Assembly: GCA_022432975.1 (NCBI GenBank)
Contig: CM039509.1
Location: forward strand, 24,025,432 to 24,089,431
Source of the DNA: Begonia masoniana
Taxonomy: Eukaryota > Streptophyta > Magnoliopsida > Cucurbitales > Begoniaceae
Direction of reading: 5' to 3'
Length of the DNA: 64,000 nucleotides
Shown: piece after piece, positions 33,868 through 45,562 of the stretch
How the letters are laid out: every line of letters begins with the position of its first letter
Numbering within the stretch: the first letter of the stretch is position 1
The notes under the pieces: model-generated
Told to the model about the DNA's origin: nothing
The model's database searches: none
Seen by the model: the letters and a program-made list of their open reading frames with translations, nothing else
Translations under genes and position numbers: made by a program

Positions 33868-36800
33868 CTCCGTCTTCAAGTTCCTCCGTCTTTGTTTCCC
33901 AAGTTAGCAAGTGCACAGGTTGATCCAGGTCCCTTGTGCTCGGCTCCCAATCCAAATCCCTGAAGAGGTCTCTAAGTCCTGCAAAAGAATTGGGCTTGTT
34001 AGTAAATAGATTTGATAATGCTTGTGCCTTGGTTTGCGATCGAGTGACGGCTCTCTAGGGCACATCATCCTCCCCAGGTGATTGAGGATTTGACCTCAAA
34101 TCCTTTAATTGGAGCTCCTCGATGTCATCATCGCTACCCTTGTAAGGAGAGAGATCTTGGACGTTAAAGGTGGTTGAAATTCCATAGTCTCCAGGTAGCT
34201 CAATTTTAGTGTTATTGTTGATTCTTTCCAACACCTTGAATGGTCCTTCAGCTCTAGGCAATAATTTTGATCGTCTCTTGGCGAGAAACCTTTCTTTTCT
34301 CAAGTGTAACCAAACTAAGTTTCCTTCGTTAAAGATAACTTCGCAGCATCCTTTGTTGGCTTGTTTGGCAAATCTTTCATTAGTCTTTTCGATGGCTATG
34401 CGTGCAGTTTCATGCAATTTTTTAACTCGTTCAGCCTTGTCCGCTCCGGATAGATTAGCTAAGTCTTTTAAGGGTAAGGGAACAAGGTCTAGCGGTGGTC
34501 ATAGATTAAACCTGTAGGCAACCTCAAAATGCGATTGCTGAGTAGTGGAATGAAGGGTGCGGTTATAGGAAAAATCCAAACCTGGAAGTACTAGATCCCA
34601 GTTAGAGAGTTTCTTACCTACAACTATGAGGGTACCCAGGGTCCTGTTGACAACTTCCTTTTGACCATCGGTTTGGGGATGAAATGGGGTACTGAAATAC
34701 AATCTAGTCCCTAACCTTTTTTACAATGTGTTTCAAAAGGCACTTAAAAATTTAGAGTCCCGATCTGACACTATGGATTGCGGAATTCCATGCAGGCAAA
34801 CGATTTCTTTAAAATAAAGGTCAGCTATGAAAGCAGAATCGTCGGTCTTGGCACAAGGAATAAAATGTGCCATCTTGGAGAATCGATCGACGACTACCAT
34901 TATGGAGTCTTTACTTCGTGCAGCTCGTGGTAGTCCTAAAACAAAGTCCATACTAACCTCTACCCAAGGGTGTGAAGGAACGGGTAAAGACATGTGTAAG
35001 CCTTGAGGGAGAACCTTACTTTTAGCTTTCTTGCAAATTATGATGTCTCCAACATGCGGTGTACATCCTTCATTATGTGGGGCCAATAGAAGTGTTCCTT
35101 AAACGTGTCTAAGGTCTTTTTCTTTCCAAAGTGACTTGCTAGGCCTCCACAATAAGCTTCTTTTACAAGGCTTCGTCTTAAACTGCCTTGAGGAATGCAC
35201 AACTTTCCCGCTTTAACCAAATAGCCGTCCATGAAATGATATTTTCCTTCGGCCTTGTCGAAACATTTGATGTAGATGAGTCCAAAGTCCGGGTCAGTTT
35301 CATAGTGCTTCTTAATCCAATCGAAACCAAAGAATCTAGTTCCTAACTTCGTAAGTAGAACGCGTTTCCTAAAGAGTGCATCAGCCACGACATTATTCTC
35401 CCCTTTTACATACTTAAGGGTGTACGGAAACATCTCTAAAAACTCCACCCATGTGGCGTGTCTCTTGTTCAACTTATGCTGACTCTTGTTATGTCTCAAG
35501 GCCTGATGGTCAGTATTGATAACGAAATCTCGAGACAAGAGGTAATGTTGCCAGTGCTCTAATGCTCTTATGACAACATAAAATTCCTTATCATACATGA
35601 AGTAATTTAGGGCAGCTCCTTTCAATTTTTCGCTAAAAAATGCAATGGGTTTCCCCTCTTGCATGAGTACGGCTCTTATGTCTACTCCAGAAGCATCACT
35701 CTTAATTTCGAATACTTTATTAAAATCTGGGAGTGCAAGTATGGGTGAGTGGCATAACTTGTCCTTGATTAGCTCAAAGCTCTTTTGACAGGCTAAGGTC
35801 TAGGTAAACTCTTAGTTTTTCTTCGTGCAATCCGTAAGTGGTGAGACTATTGAGCAAAAGTCCTTGATAAACCTTCTATAGAAAGAGGCGAGTCCGTGGA
35901 AGCTACGTACCTCGGTTATAGAATTAGGTGTAGGCCAATCCTTAATGGCCTTGATCTTGTCAATATCAGCTTCCATTCCATCCTTCGAAATAACAAACCT
36001 TAGAAAGTAAACCATGTCTTGCGCAAATGAGCATTTACTTAAATTTCCATACAACTGGGCTTTTCGTAGGGTTAAGAAAAGTATACTAAGATGGTTAAGG
36101 TGTGTGGGTAGGTCTAGACTATACACTAGTATATCGTCAAAATAGACAATTATAAATTTTCCTAAGAATTCCTTAAGTACATGGTGCATAAGTCTCATCA
36201 ATGTACTCGGGGCATTCGATAATCCAAAGGGCATGACCATCCATTCAAATAATCTATATTTCGTCTTGAAGGCCGTCTTCCATTCGTCACCTTCCTTCAT
36301 TCTAATTTGATGGTATCCACTCTTGAGATCTATTTTAGAGAAAATGGTGGCCCCACTGATTTCATCTAACATATCCTCGAGTCGAGGAATGAGAAATCTA
36401 TATTTGATGGTAATTTGGTTCACGGCTCAACTGTCGACATACATCCTCATGGTACCGTCCTTCTTGGGTACTAATAAGGTGGGTACTGCACAGGGGCTCA
36501 TGGACTCTCTTATATACCCTTTGTCCAACAATCTTGTACTTGATCTTGCAGCTTCTTGGTTTCGTCAGGGTTCATTCAGTAAGCTGGTCGATTAGGTAAC
36601 GTGGCTCTGGGTTGAAGGTCAATTTGGTGTTCAATACCGCGTAGGGGGGTAAACCTTTAGGTAAGTCTTCCGGAAATACATCTTGGAACTGGTTGAGTAA
36701 AGTCTTAACAATTTCAGGAATAACTCTTAGTTCCATAATTCTATCGTGAAAAAGTATCAAAATCAAGGGATCTCCTCAACGTACAGACGCTTCCATTTGC

Positions 36801-36874
36801 TTCCTAGTCATGAATAGGTTAGCCTTATTCTCAGCTTCTTTTCTTGTAGCATCCTCTTTAGCAATCTGCTCAGG
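33868..36874 (-). pseudogene. E7 pol: Ty3/gypsy protease end, RT, RNase H, integrase (decayed)
   Basis: Segments read in order on the minus strand: end of protease and linker (about 36870-36572, LLNQFQDVFPEDLPKGLPP), RT 36423-35812 with [10 protein letters not shown], RNase H and integrase zinc region 35664-35038, integrase core 35086-34733 ([16 protein letters not shown]), HPQTDGQ segment 34702-34499, and C-terminal segment 34417-34055 (KLLPRAEGPFKVLERINNNT, FNVQDLSPY). Coding-like sequence continues past a TAG to about 33868. I see no chromodomain. The RT resembles CRM/Reina-type chromoviruses from memory, with low certainty. Several frameshifts and stops mark it as the oldest layer of the nest. 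Gag is absent because E6 starts at about 36875. Confidence 0.88.
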
Positions 36875-37187
36875 TGATATGCCCCGACCCTCAATTCGAA
36901 CTCAAGCCAAAGTAAGTATTTTAAATAATTAATCTACTAATTGGATTGTGTGTTTGTGTAGCAAATGCCTTGTGGAAGCTTATAAAGGAGTCAAGCCTCT
37001 CATCCTCGCAAGAGCACAATTTGGATCGCTCGTTTTTGAAGGAGGAATTTGTCCTCCTTTTTGACAAATTATATAAATTAAAACGCCTTAGCATTTTAAA
37101 TGTAGTAAACATTCTAGCCTTATATGTAACGGCCCACTCTCCTGGCCCAAAGCTCACCCCGCGACCAGGCCAAGTGTCCGTGCAGTC

Positions 37188-37420
37188 CCTAGTAGCTCAA
37201 GTGGTACCAGGGATGATGAACTTGTGGTTATGAAGCCTGGGAGCCCAAGTTCGAATCGCTGGGGAGGCAAAAACCCCCCATTAAACCAGGTAGTGGGGGA
37301 AGATCGTGAGTACACGTGGTGGGCCTGTGTGGATGCCACGTGGCAAGACTCTGGGGGGACTGGACGGTCACTTGGCCTCGTCGCGGGGTGAGCCCTGGGC
37401 TGGGGGAGTGGGCCGTTACA
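37188..37420 (+). repeat. Complete sense half of foldback unit A (tRNA-like head)
   Basis: Head TAGCTCAAGTGG (box A-like) at 37191, box B-like AGTTCGAATC at 37249, then CCACGTGGCA, and the tail GGGCCGTTACA followed by A5. Spacing of about 44 nt between the boxes is that of a tRNA-type pol III promoter. Confidence 0.8.
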
Positions 37421-37436
37421 AAAAAGGCTCCATTTT

Positions 37437-37665
37437 TGTAACGGCCCACTCCCCCGGCCCAAGGCTCACCCCGCGACCAGGCCAAGTGTCTGTGCAGTCC
37501 CCTCAGAGCCCTGCCACGTGGCAGCCACACAGACCCACCACGTGTACTCACAATCTTCCCCCACTACCTAGTTTAATGAGGGGTTTTTGCCTCCCCAGGG
37601 ATTCGAACTTGGGCTCCCAGGCTTCATAACCACAAATTCATCATCCCTGGTACCACTTGAGCTAT
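37437..37665 (-). repeat. Antisense half in unit B (tRNA-like head)
   Basis: The minus strand reads from AGCTCAAGTGGTACC near 37660, through box B near 37605, to GGGCCGTTACA at 37437. It is nearly identical to the unit A sense half. Confidence 0.8.
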
Positions 37666-37668
37666 TTT

Positions 37669-37821
37669 GTAAATACCCCCCCACACCTCTTGGGCTGGGC
37701 CTCGCCCCGCACCCAGGTCAGGGCAAGCTATGCAGTCCCGGCAGGGCCCTGCCAGGACTGCACAGCTTGCCCTGACCTGGGTGCGGGGCGAGGCCCGGCC
37801 CAAGAGGTGTGGGTTGTTACA
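37669..37821. repeat. Long perfect-type hairpin with alternative tail
   Basis: Arms of about 63-70 bp (CACCTCTTGGGC...GTGCAGTCC type, about 37680-37742 and 37752-37814) meet at GGCAGGGCCCTGCC. Both arms carry the second tail variant (GCCCAAGAGGTGTG). Confidence 0.88.
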
Positions 37822-38059
37822 AAAAAAGGCGCCTTTTTTGTAACGGCCCACTCCCCCGGCCCAGAGCTCACCCCGCGACCAGGCCAAGTGTCCGTACAGT
37901 CCCGGTAGTGCCCTGCCACGTGGCAGCCACGCAGGCCCACCACGTGTACTCACGATCTTCCCTCTCCCTACAAAAGGTTTTTACCTTCCCCCTCACTCGA
38001 ACCTAGTACCTTAGGGACTAGTACCTGGGGTACAAGTGATGAGTACCACTTGAGCTAGC

Positions 38060-38285
38060 TAGCTCAGTGGTACTAGGGATGATGAACTTGTGGTTATGAA
38101 GCCTGGGAGCCCAAGTTCGAATCCCTGGGGAGGAAAAAATCCCCATTAAACCAGGTAGTGGGGGAAGATCGTGAGTACACATGGTAAGCCTGTGTTGCTG
38201 CCACGTGGCAGGGCTCTGCCGGGACTGCACGGACACTTGGCCTGGTCGCGGTGTGAGCCCTGGGCCGGGGGAGTGGGCCGTTACA
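38060..38285 (+). repeat. Sense half of unit C (tRNA-like head)
   Basis: Head TAGCTCAGTGGTACTAGGGA, box B GTTCGAATCCC at about 38115, tail GGGCCGTTACA. The antisense half of the same unit (37839-38058) has a diverged head. Confidence 0.78.
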
Positions 38286-38444
38286 AAAAAGGCACCATTT
38301 TTTGTAACAACCCCCCCACACCTCTTGGGCCGGGCCTCGCCCCGCACCCAGGTCAGGGCAAGCTGTGAAGTCATGGCAGGGCCCTGCCACGTGGCAGCCA
38401 CACAGGCCCACCACGTTTACTCACGATCTTCCCCTAACTAACAC

Positions 38445-38673
38445 AAGTGGTACCAGGGATGATGAACTTGTGGTTATGAAGCCTAGGAGCCCAAGTTCGA
38501 ATCCCTAGGGAGGCAAAAACCCCCCATTAAACCAGGTAGTGGAGGAAGATCGTGAGTACACGTGGTGGCCCTGTGTGGCTGCCACATGGCAAGGCCCTGC
38601 CGGGACTGCACAGCTTGCCCTGACCTGGGTGCGGGGCGAGGCCCGGCCCAAGAGGTGTTGGGGGGTTGTTACA
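38445..38673 (+). repeat. Sense half of unit D (tRNA-like head, second tail)
   Basis: Head CACAAGTGGTACCAGGGATG, box B GTTCGAATCCC near 38495, ending GGTTGTTACA flush with the TTATA duplication. Its antisense partner (38303-38440) is truncated. Confidence 0.78.
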
Positions 38674-40374
38674 TTATATTTTATGGGCATGAGTGCCAAG
38701 TTACTCTTTTTGTAAGGCAAAATATGCCTCTTATTTAGAGGTGATACACAAGGGTATTTTAGTCTAGAATTGAACTCAAAGAGGAGTGATCAACTAAGAG
38801 AAGGAAGGGAACCCACGGTAGCATGAAGCTAGCAACAAATCAAGCACCTGAACCGGGATGCACCGGCTGAACCGGAGTTGCACACGCAGGAGCTACTGGA
38901 TCGCTCTCATGGCCGGCTGACTACAACGGCTATTTTTCTAGTCGTTGCCAATGGCTATTCTGAAGCTTTCTTCTCTTCCTCCTTCTGTCGATTTCCCTTG
39001 TGTATTTAAGCGTCCTTCGAGCTCTGTAAAAGGGTTAGACAAAATGTATAGAATCTGAATTTGAAGCTAGAAGCTTGTCCAAAACCCGAGTGGTTTTATC
39101 CTTGCCAATGGTGAGTTTGTAACGCCCCCGAACCCACCCTGGCTCGGAGCGCTACTTTGCTAACCAATCCCACGTCAAAACATAATTTAAAATAAGATTG
39201 ACACAGTAGAATTAAAGCTAAGTCTCTCAAAACTCTCTTACTTCATATCTTACTGCCTAGACTCATTAATTTCTCTTAATTCTAACCGTTAAATAACATG
39301 GCGTCTTCCCCAAAAATTTTGACAAAGTAACGCCTGAAAATGGCACCTCCAAAATGCTAACTACCTGCATAAAATCCAATCCCAACCAATCCAGAATACT
39401 TCTACTCAACTTATTTAGCATACGAAATCACCAAATAGTAGTAAAGAGGAAACTAAAATACTAACATCCCTAAATGAAGAAAGTCCACAGTACAGGGCGA
39501 TACATCACCCTTACCTATGACTATTACCACAAATACACATAGCTATATTTGTGGCGACCCCAACCCGATCAGGGCCGCCACGGACTTGCCGTGACATAAT
39601 CATTACTTCTCTTATTTTTTTTTTTTAAAAACATTTCCCAAAACCCTTAAACAAACTAACCATAACGTAACCTTAACTCTAAACTCTCGTAACTACGTAA
39701 ATTTTTCTTTTTATATCACTCATAACGTTTCGACTTCTAAACCATTCAATCGAAGTCTCGGATTGTTGAAATCCCTTAAAATCACTCATTCGTCGATCAT
39801 CAAAACACGACACTAATATAACCTACAATTTCGGACAAATTCAAGAAAACAAACTGCGTGGATCGTTCTAAAAATCGAGCGTATCCTTACCTGTTTTAAA
39901 ATAACCAAAAACAACCAAACAGTTCCAGTATATTCTAAAATTAAGACTCCACATTCTAAACGTTCTACTTCCACTACATATACATCAACACTCGACTTTT
40001 CATACATTTTTCTACCAAAACACCTAATCCATATACTTAAACATTTCCATACTTTCACAAACAAAACCTACACGTAGACCTACTAACCAACAAAACAAAC
40101 TCACATCATTTGCCACCAAAACAGTTCGGGGCACACCACCGGATCATCAAGCCAAGCCAAAACACACCCTGTCGCCACGAGCACCACCCGTCGACCACCT
40201 ATTCCTTGTCATCATGAGGAACTCTCACCTTCACGCCTGTCACCTACATCATGCAACATAAACAGTAAGCCTAATGCTTAGTAAGGGAATGCTCTATGGA
40301 TGACGTATGCATGAATGCGTGACTTTTCATAAAACATGTTTATTTCGTTTCGTTTTGTTAAACCATTTTCTTGC

Positions 40375-40535
40375 CCCGTAAGAATCATAACTTGCCCTGT
40401 AAGGACATACATGACTTGCCCTGTAAGAACATACATGACTTGCCCCGTGAGAAACATACATCATTCACATGAGGAACATACATCATTCACATGAGAAACA
40501 TACATCATTCACATGAGAAACATACATCATTCACC
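40375..40535. repeat. Tandem repeats in the E3 3' LTR intron
   Basis: Copies of ACTTGCCCTGTAAGAACATA then of CATTCACATGAGAAACATA. The same array at 46385-46565 in the other LTR differs by about one unit. Confidence 0.92.
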
Positions 40536-41795
40536 TGATCGTTCTTTACTTCAACGTTTCACATATCATCTTTAAATCATTATCGTTCAATCCATCGTGA
40601 AAACATGCTCGTAAATAGTTCGTATGCACCTTTTATAAAACATGATGCATGAGGAGTTCACATATGACATATCATCGAACAATTCATAAACATACATAGA
40701 CATGCTTTAATCACTACGAACCTATCAAACAACTATTAACTAATAACCTAGGCTACCAGACACTCCAAGATCCCACAATCAGAAAATCATCATCAAAACA
40801 GAAAAACCTAACGTTGACACGATGTAGGGCCTTAAGGGCCGGAAACCTAACATCCACTTACCTGGCGTCCTGGTTATGCCGAGCACCGTCCTTGAAGAGC
40901 TTGGATTACCTAAGGCATTTCATAGCACGTCATTAGTATTAATCTAAATCATCCATTTCAAAGCTAAACGAGATCCCGAGCTAAGACAATTTCTTCAAAA
41001 ACTCTAACTCATTTCGTTCGGGCATAACTAAACTCTTATTTTCGTGAAAACATCTCAAATTACTATTTCTAGCCTAATCCAACTAAAATCTAATTAAATG
41101 GGCCACTAATTTGGGTTCAGTAAAAACCGACCCGAAACTTCAAACGCGCGTAACTTTTGCGTCAGTTATCGGAATCGAACGATTCCAGCGTTCACGTACT
41201 CCTCTAACAACCTATTTTAATCTGCCAAAAGGAATTTTAAAACAAACAACCGGAGCTAGGTCAATTCAAGAAAAACCCGATTCTGCCCTTTCCCAAAATT
41301 TTCCCCCTTTTTGATTTTTCATCAAATTCTACTCATTTCCTCCTCAATCGACCACACATACCCTCAATTAGAATAATCTAACCCAAAATCGAAGCTACAC
41401 TCACCAAAACCGAATTGCCCTAAATCGGCTACACTGATTTTTGCCCAAATTGGGCATTCCACGGCCAAGCAACAATAGTCGGCCCAAGGGTTGGCAAACT
41501 CATGCCGGAAGCAGCCCATTTCGGCCGGTGATCGGAGCTCAATCGAGCTCGCCACCCACTGCCTCAAACCGAACCGAAAACAGGGAAAAAACCGAGCTTA
41601 CCGGTCGGGTTGCGCGCGGAGATGGCTAGAGATCGCACGTCGCCGTCGTCTGGCTGGAGAGGGCTGGAAAACGCCGGTGATGGCCGTCGGAAATCGTCGC
41701 TCGTCGCCTCCTCCTCCCCTGTTCGCTCTCGGCGTCGGGCTCGAGCTCGAGCTCGTTGAAACCAACAGAATGGTTTAACCATTCTGTTGATTTTA

Positions 41796-41804
41796 ATTAT
41801 TATT

Positions 41805-41846
<42 letters not shown>
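41796..41846. repeat. (AAT)n microsatellite
   Basis: ATT/AAT run in the E3 3' LTR. The matching run in the other LTR (47841-47886) is shorter. Confidence 0.97.
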
Positions 41847-42195
41847 CCTAATATTAATTCATATTAAACATTAACATACCGTTTTGCCTTCCGTAAATCC
41901 CGTTAAATCCCGTATATCTCAACAAATTCACATTAATCGTTAGGACCCTAATAACACTTTCTTTTCGTAAAACGGACTTGATTTACTATTTTTACGAATT
42001 AATATACTAAAAGGCTAAAACGGGAACTCTAGCATTACTCTTCTCGATTTGGGTTTCTAAAATTTCACTTGTTCTTCTACAAATCCCCATAAATTTCTAG
42101 GGTCCTAATAAAACTATCCGCTCGCAAAACGGACCTAATTTACTTATTTACGAAAATAGCCTTGGAGCGGAAACCCGAAAAACTCGGGTGTTACA

Positions 42196-44840
42196 TCCTT
42201 TCCTCCTTAATTGGAATTTTGTCCCCAAAATTATTGCTTGGTTAACCTTCTAATTACTCACCCTCACATTATCTAAGTACAATGCTCGAAATACTATCCT
42301 CGACACCCCTATGGTCTTATTCACCCTTCGGGTCTTCATAGTTTTCTATATCTCCGAAGCCTTCAATCCATCTAACTTCGCACTTCGTAAGTCAATTACT
42401 CATACATCCATCGACTTCAACTTAACCCTTCGTCGCCTAGACCTTCAAATTTCATTTAACTTAACTTCAACCCTAGTTTGTCCCTCAAGCTAAGTTCAAT
42501 CAATTTCTAACTCTTCAAATTTCGTGACAACAACTCGTACTTAATCACTTCAAACCCTTAAAGCTTCTTCAATTCTATAACACTAAGGACCTGATACTTA
42601 GATCTCTCATCCTAATCCTTTGTTTCGAACTCTTCTTTACACTACTATCTCCTTTCCAAATTATCAATCTCATCTTCTAAACCTACTTGCTTTGGGCAAT
42701 CATAGCATTTGCTTAGCTACTCTAATGTCATTCCTGTATACAAGGCTGTAATTATTAAATCTATTTCTTTACGCTTTCACGGTATCCACTAGGTTTCTAT
42801 AATTATTTCCACTATGATCGTTTCATCTAATTCTTGCATCGGTCTTTATCGATCACAAACAAATCTTAAGTCTAAACTAATTCTTTAAATTATTCACCCA
42901 ACACCTTAAAGGGTATACTAACGAATCGACGTAACTTACGAGTCGGAACATCCCCAATACCTCTTGCTCTAACTTCACTTCTAGGCTCACTTGCACAATC
43001 CTTGTGCAACCCTCTCTTCCTTTCATCCAATGCGCTCCTAATTTCATAACCTCCATTACTTGACTCATAAGTCAACCTCCCCTTTAATCTAAATAATTTT
43101 CTCACTTATCTCTATGACACTATTCGAAGCCCAAAGATCTATCTAACCGTCCATTTTATCTTACACCACATAGTCCTTATTTTCCTTAAGTTGCGATCTC
43201 GTTCACGTTAGCTATTCCCAAAATCATTGGCTCCAACTTCGTTACATACAGGTTGGCCCTTTAAAATTCCTAATTTAATCTTATTCCTAATGTACTTGAT
43301 AACTCACCAATCCCTTGATTCGCAAGACTTCACTTTCGGGCTTAACTCCAAATCTAAACCCTTTATTTAATTTAAATAATGTCCTATACTTATTTTTAAT
43401 ATTCCACAAGGACTTCCTCCAAAGTTACGATCTAGTCCACTATCTTTCATTCCTTCCAGTCAGGTTCTAAATATTCTACTTGTCTTCTTCATAATAATTT
43501 GTCTAACAATTTTCTTGTTAGCAAACTTGTTGTAGGTAGACCTACAACCTTAATCTAAATCTTCTAAAATTCTTAAATCTTATTCTTCTATTTTCCCAAA
43601 ACTTAAAAGCATCCATTACCTTTAATGGAACTAAGCATGCCATGGCTCATACCACAAGCCCCATCAATCCTCCAATCTCCAGGCAAATAATAAAGTGATC
43701 GAGTTCACTTCCTTAAATTCTCATATGAATCAGCCTTCACTTAATCCCTTATAGGCCAAGCTTTCTAACTCACCTAATCTAATCTCATTCTTCATATTTC
43801 CTCAATTACTACTTAGGCGCTAATTTTTAACTGATCCATGGTTTTAACCATCTATTAAGTAATGACGATTTCTACATCCATCCCAGAAATAAGCCTCATA
43901 TTTGGGGTTCTTAACTTAAACTATATTACTATAGACTCAACTCTTAACTCCGACGCTCATGACTCAAGGAACCTGAAATCTTTTATCCTTGTTATATCTC
44001 CTATAATTGATACTTACCCTTGTCAATTCACCAGCTCCTCTAACCTGAACGAGGTGTACTGGACCTCTAAACTTGACTTTCAATCTAAGGTGTTAAGCTC
44101 TCTCTTGTTTATTTACACTTTTTAGGCGTCTCAAGTTAATACCTAACCCTTATACTTCACTTTATGTCTCTAGGTTAAGTAGCATCTAAATGCCTAACGC
44201 ATCTACTATTTATTGGTCACTCTTAACTTTACTAAGTCTTCTTTTCTATTTAGTGGCGGTCATAATCTTTTCACGTATCAAATTATATAACTTGAGTATC
44301 ATCTATCGTATAACCTTGATCCTTTATTGTCTCTAAATTTATTAACTTACCAACCTCACTTAGATCTCAATATTTCCCTCATCAAAATTTGTCAATACTA
44401 ATACTTCTATGTAACCACCCTAACTATACATCCTAGACTTCGTATCGATCAATTGCACTATCTTTGTAAAAGTAAGCAACACGTCCCTTAGTCTCTCGAT
44501 AGTTTACTTAAGTTAAACTCTCGAAAATGTCTTCATCTAAATAACTCCAACTTAGCTCGAGTTCAAGATATACGAGTTTCTAGTACGTCCTCTTATTCAC
44601 ATAGATGTACTAGTGGTATCAAGGTCAGGTTACCTATCTTAATGCATAACTATTTCTCTCCAAAGTTTACGTCGTCTTGCATTTAATCTATCATCATTTT
44701 TATCCTGTTCACCTAGTAACTCTCCCACCTAATATTTTTCAACCCTTTTGTCTAATTCTATCTATTTTACACAACTTATTATTATATTCTTACTCTAAAC
44801 TACACCTCTATTTTTATGTTCTTCATTCTATAGACTACCG
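42196..44840 (-). mobile_element. E3 non-coding internal domain
   Basis: Starts with the polypurine tract (sense TTAAGGAGGAAAGGAT at 42196-42212). Low in G on the plus strand, no usable frame, no pol motifs. Collinear blocks match E4 (for example 43230-43270 with 54575-54605, and 42585-42660 with 51210-51290) and the partial element at 1-1397. It fills the place of pol. Confidence 0.75.
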
Positions 44841-45391
44841 AAATAAAAATTATACTTGGAGCCACACTTGGTTGGGCAGCTTCCCTATCTTCGGTTATAG
44901 CAATTGTCCTTAAGGGACCACTCGGTAGCTTCTTGCTCTGCCCTAGACAATCCCTGGCTCTAAGACCCCTTTTATCGCACCTAAAACATCGGTCCGAATA
45001 CACTTTACATTCCCCGAAATGACACTTCCGACATGTAGGGCACAAAGGAGCCTGACGAGCTCCACGGAGTCGTTTGCTCCTATCCTGCACAATCGAGAAA
45101 TCGTTGGGCCTCTTAATGTCCCTCGCTAGTGGTGGCCTTTCATCGACTGGGGGGTGACGGAAAATTACCGAGGGACCCCTCAACCTGGATCGGATCCATA
45201 ACACATCCACCAAACGTTGGAGGTTGAAATTGCCTAGTTTGTTCTCTACCTCGGTTCCATGAAACACTACCTTGTCCACTACCATTCCCATCTCGGCTGA
45301 GTAAAATCTCTATCTGTTCTGATTGTCGGTGCACTACGTCTATAAACTGGCTAATGAGATTCTCCTCAGGTTGTCTAGGTGCTTTCGGCAT
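44841..45391 (-). pseudogene. E3 gag remnant with the capsid core deleted
   Basis: The ATG at 45391 opens MPKAPRQPEENLISQFIDVV, as in gag N-termini, and runs to GGCVMDPIQ near 45190. The capsid core seen in E1 is then missing. A second frame resumes with SKRLRGARQAPLCPTCRKCH and a zinc-knuckle-like CFRCDKRGLRARDC near 44950-44990, where the usual His ligand is Leu. The product could not form a normal capsid, so E3 must rely on other elements. Confidence 0.85.
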
Positions 45392-45545
45392 TTTCTTGTT
45401 CCTAGACACAATACAAATACAAGACAACATATTATAAACATCTATGAATCAAACTTAAACTTAAATACTTACAGTCGATGGAGAGTCCTCGTGCGGCGGT
45501 GTGTTTTTGGCAGGCATATCACAGAACTCGCTTTTAAAACTCCGT

Positions 45546-45558
45546 CTCTCTGATACCA
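45546..45558 (-). other. E3 primer-binding site
   Basis: Minus-strand TGGTATCAGAGA, four bases inside the LTR start at 45563. Confidence 0.85.
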
Positions 45559-45562
45559 TATC

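Larger units (their letters stand above)
37125..38673. mobile_element. Tandem array of four tRNA-headed foldback units
   Basis: A GC-rich block in AT-rich surroundings, starting TGTAACGGCC and ending GTTACA, with a perfect 5-bp duplication TTATA (37120-37124, 38674-38678). It divides into units A 37125-37420, B 37437-37821, C 37839-38285 and D 38303-38673. Each runs TGTAAC...GTTACA as an antisense half joined to a sense half. The units are separated by 16-17 bp palindromic spacers. Complete halves hold a tRNA-like head with box A and box B. It codes for nothing. Stacked SINE insertions are the main alternative. Confidence 0.8.
39550..42195 (-). mobile_element. E3 3' LTR
   Basis: 2646 bp. Intron-like sites: donor CCAG|GTAAGT near 40860 and acceptor ATGATGTAG|GTGA near 40251, with TTACTAAGC near 40283. 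An AAT microsatellite lies at 41796-41846. Confidence 0.93.

Noticed and set aside
37191..37260. tRNA gene
   Set aside because: Box A and box B are present, but I could not make an acceptor stem or a clear anticodon arm, and the unit is repeated in inverted pairs.
37154..38720. Several Pro/Gly/Arg-rich frames of 60-130 codons
   Set aside because: They are overlapping on both strands inside the GC-rich foldback array and repeat each other. No start context or family match.
39813..40064. 83-residue frame repeated exactly at 45826-46077
   Set aside because: The repetition reflects identical E3 LTRs, not a conserved protein.
42862..44125. Possible recognisable pol in the E3 interior
   Set aside because: I searched by eye for YxDD, DTGA, HPQTDGQ and chromodomain motifs in all frames and found none.
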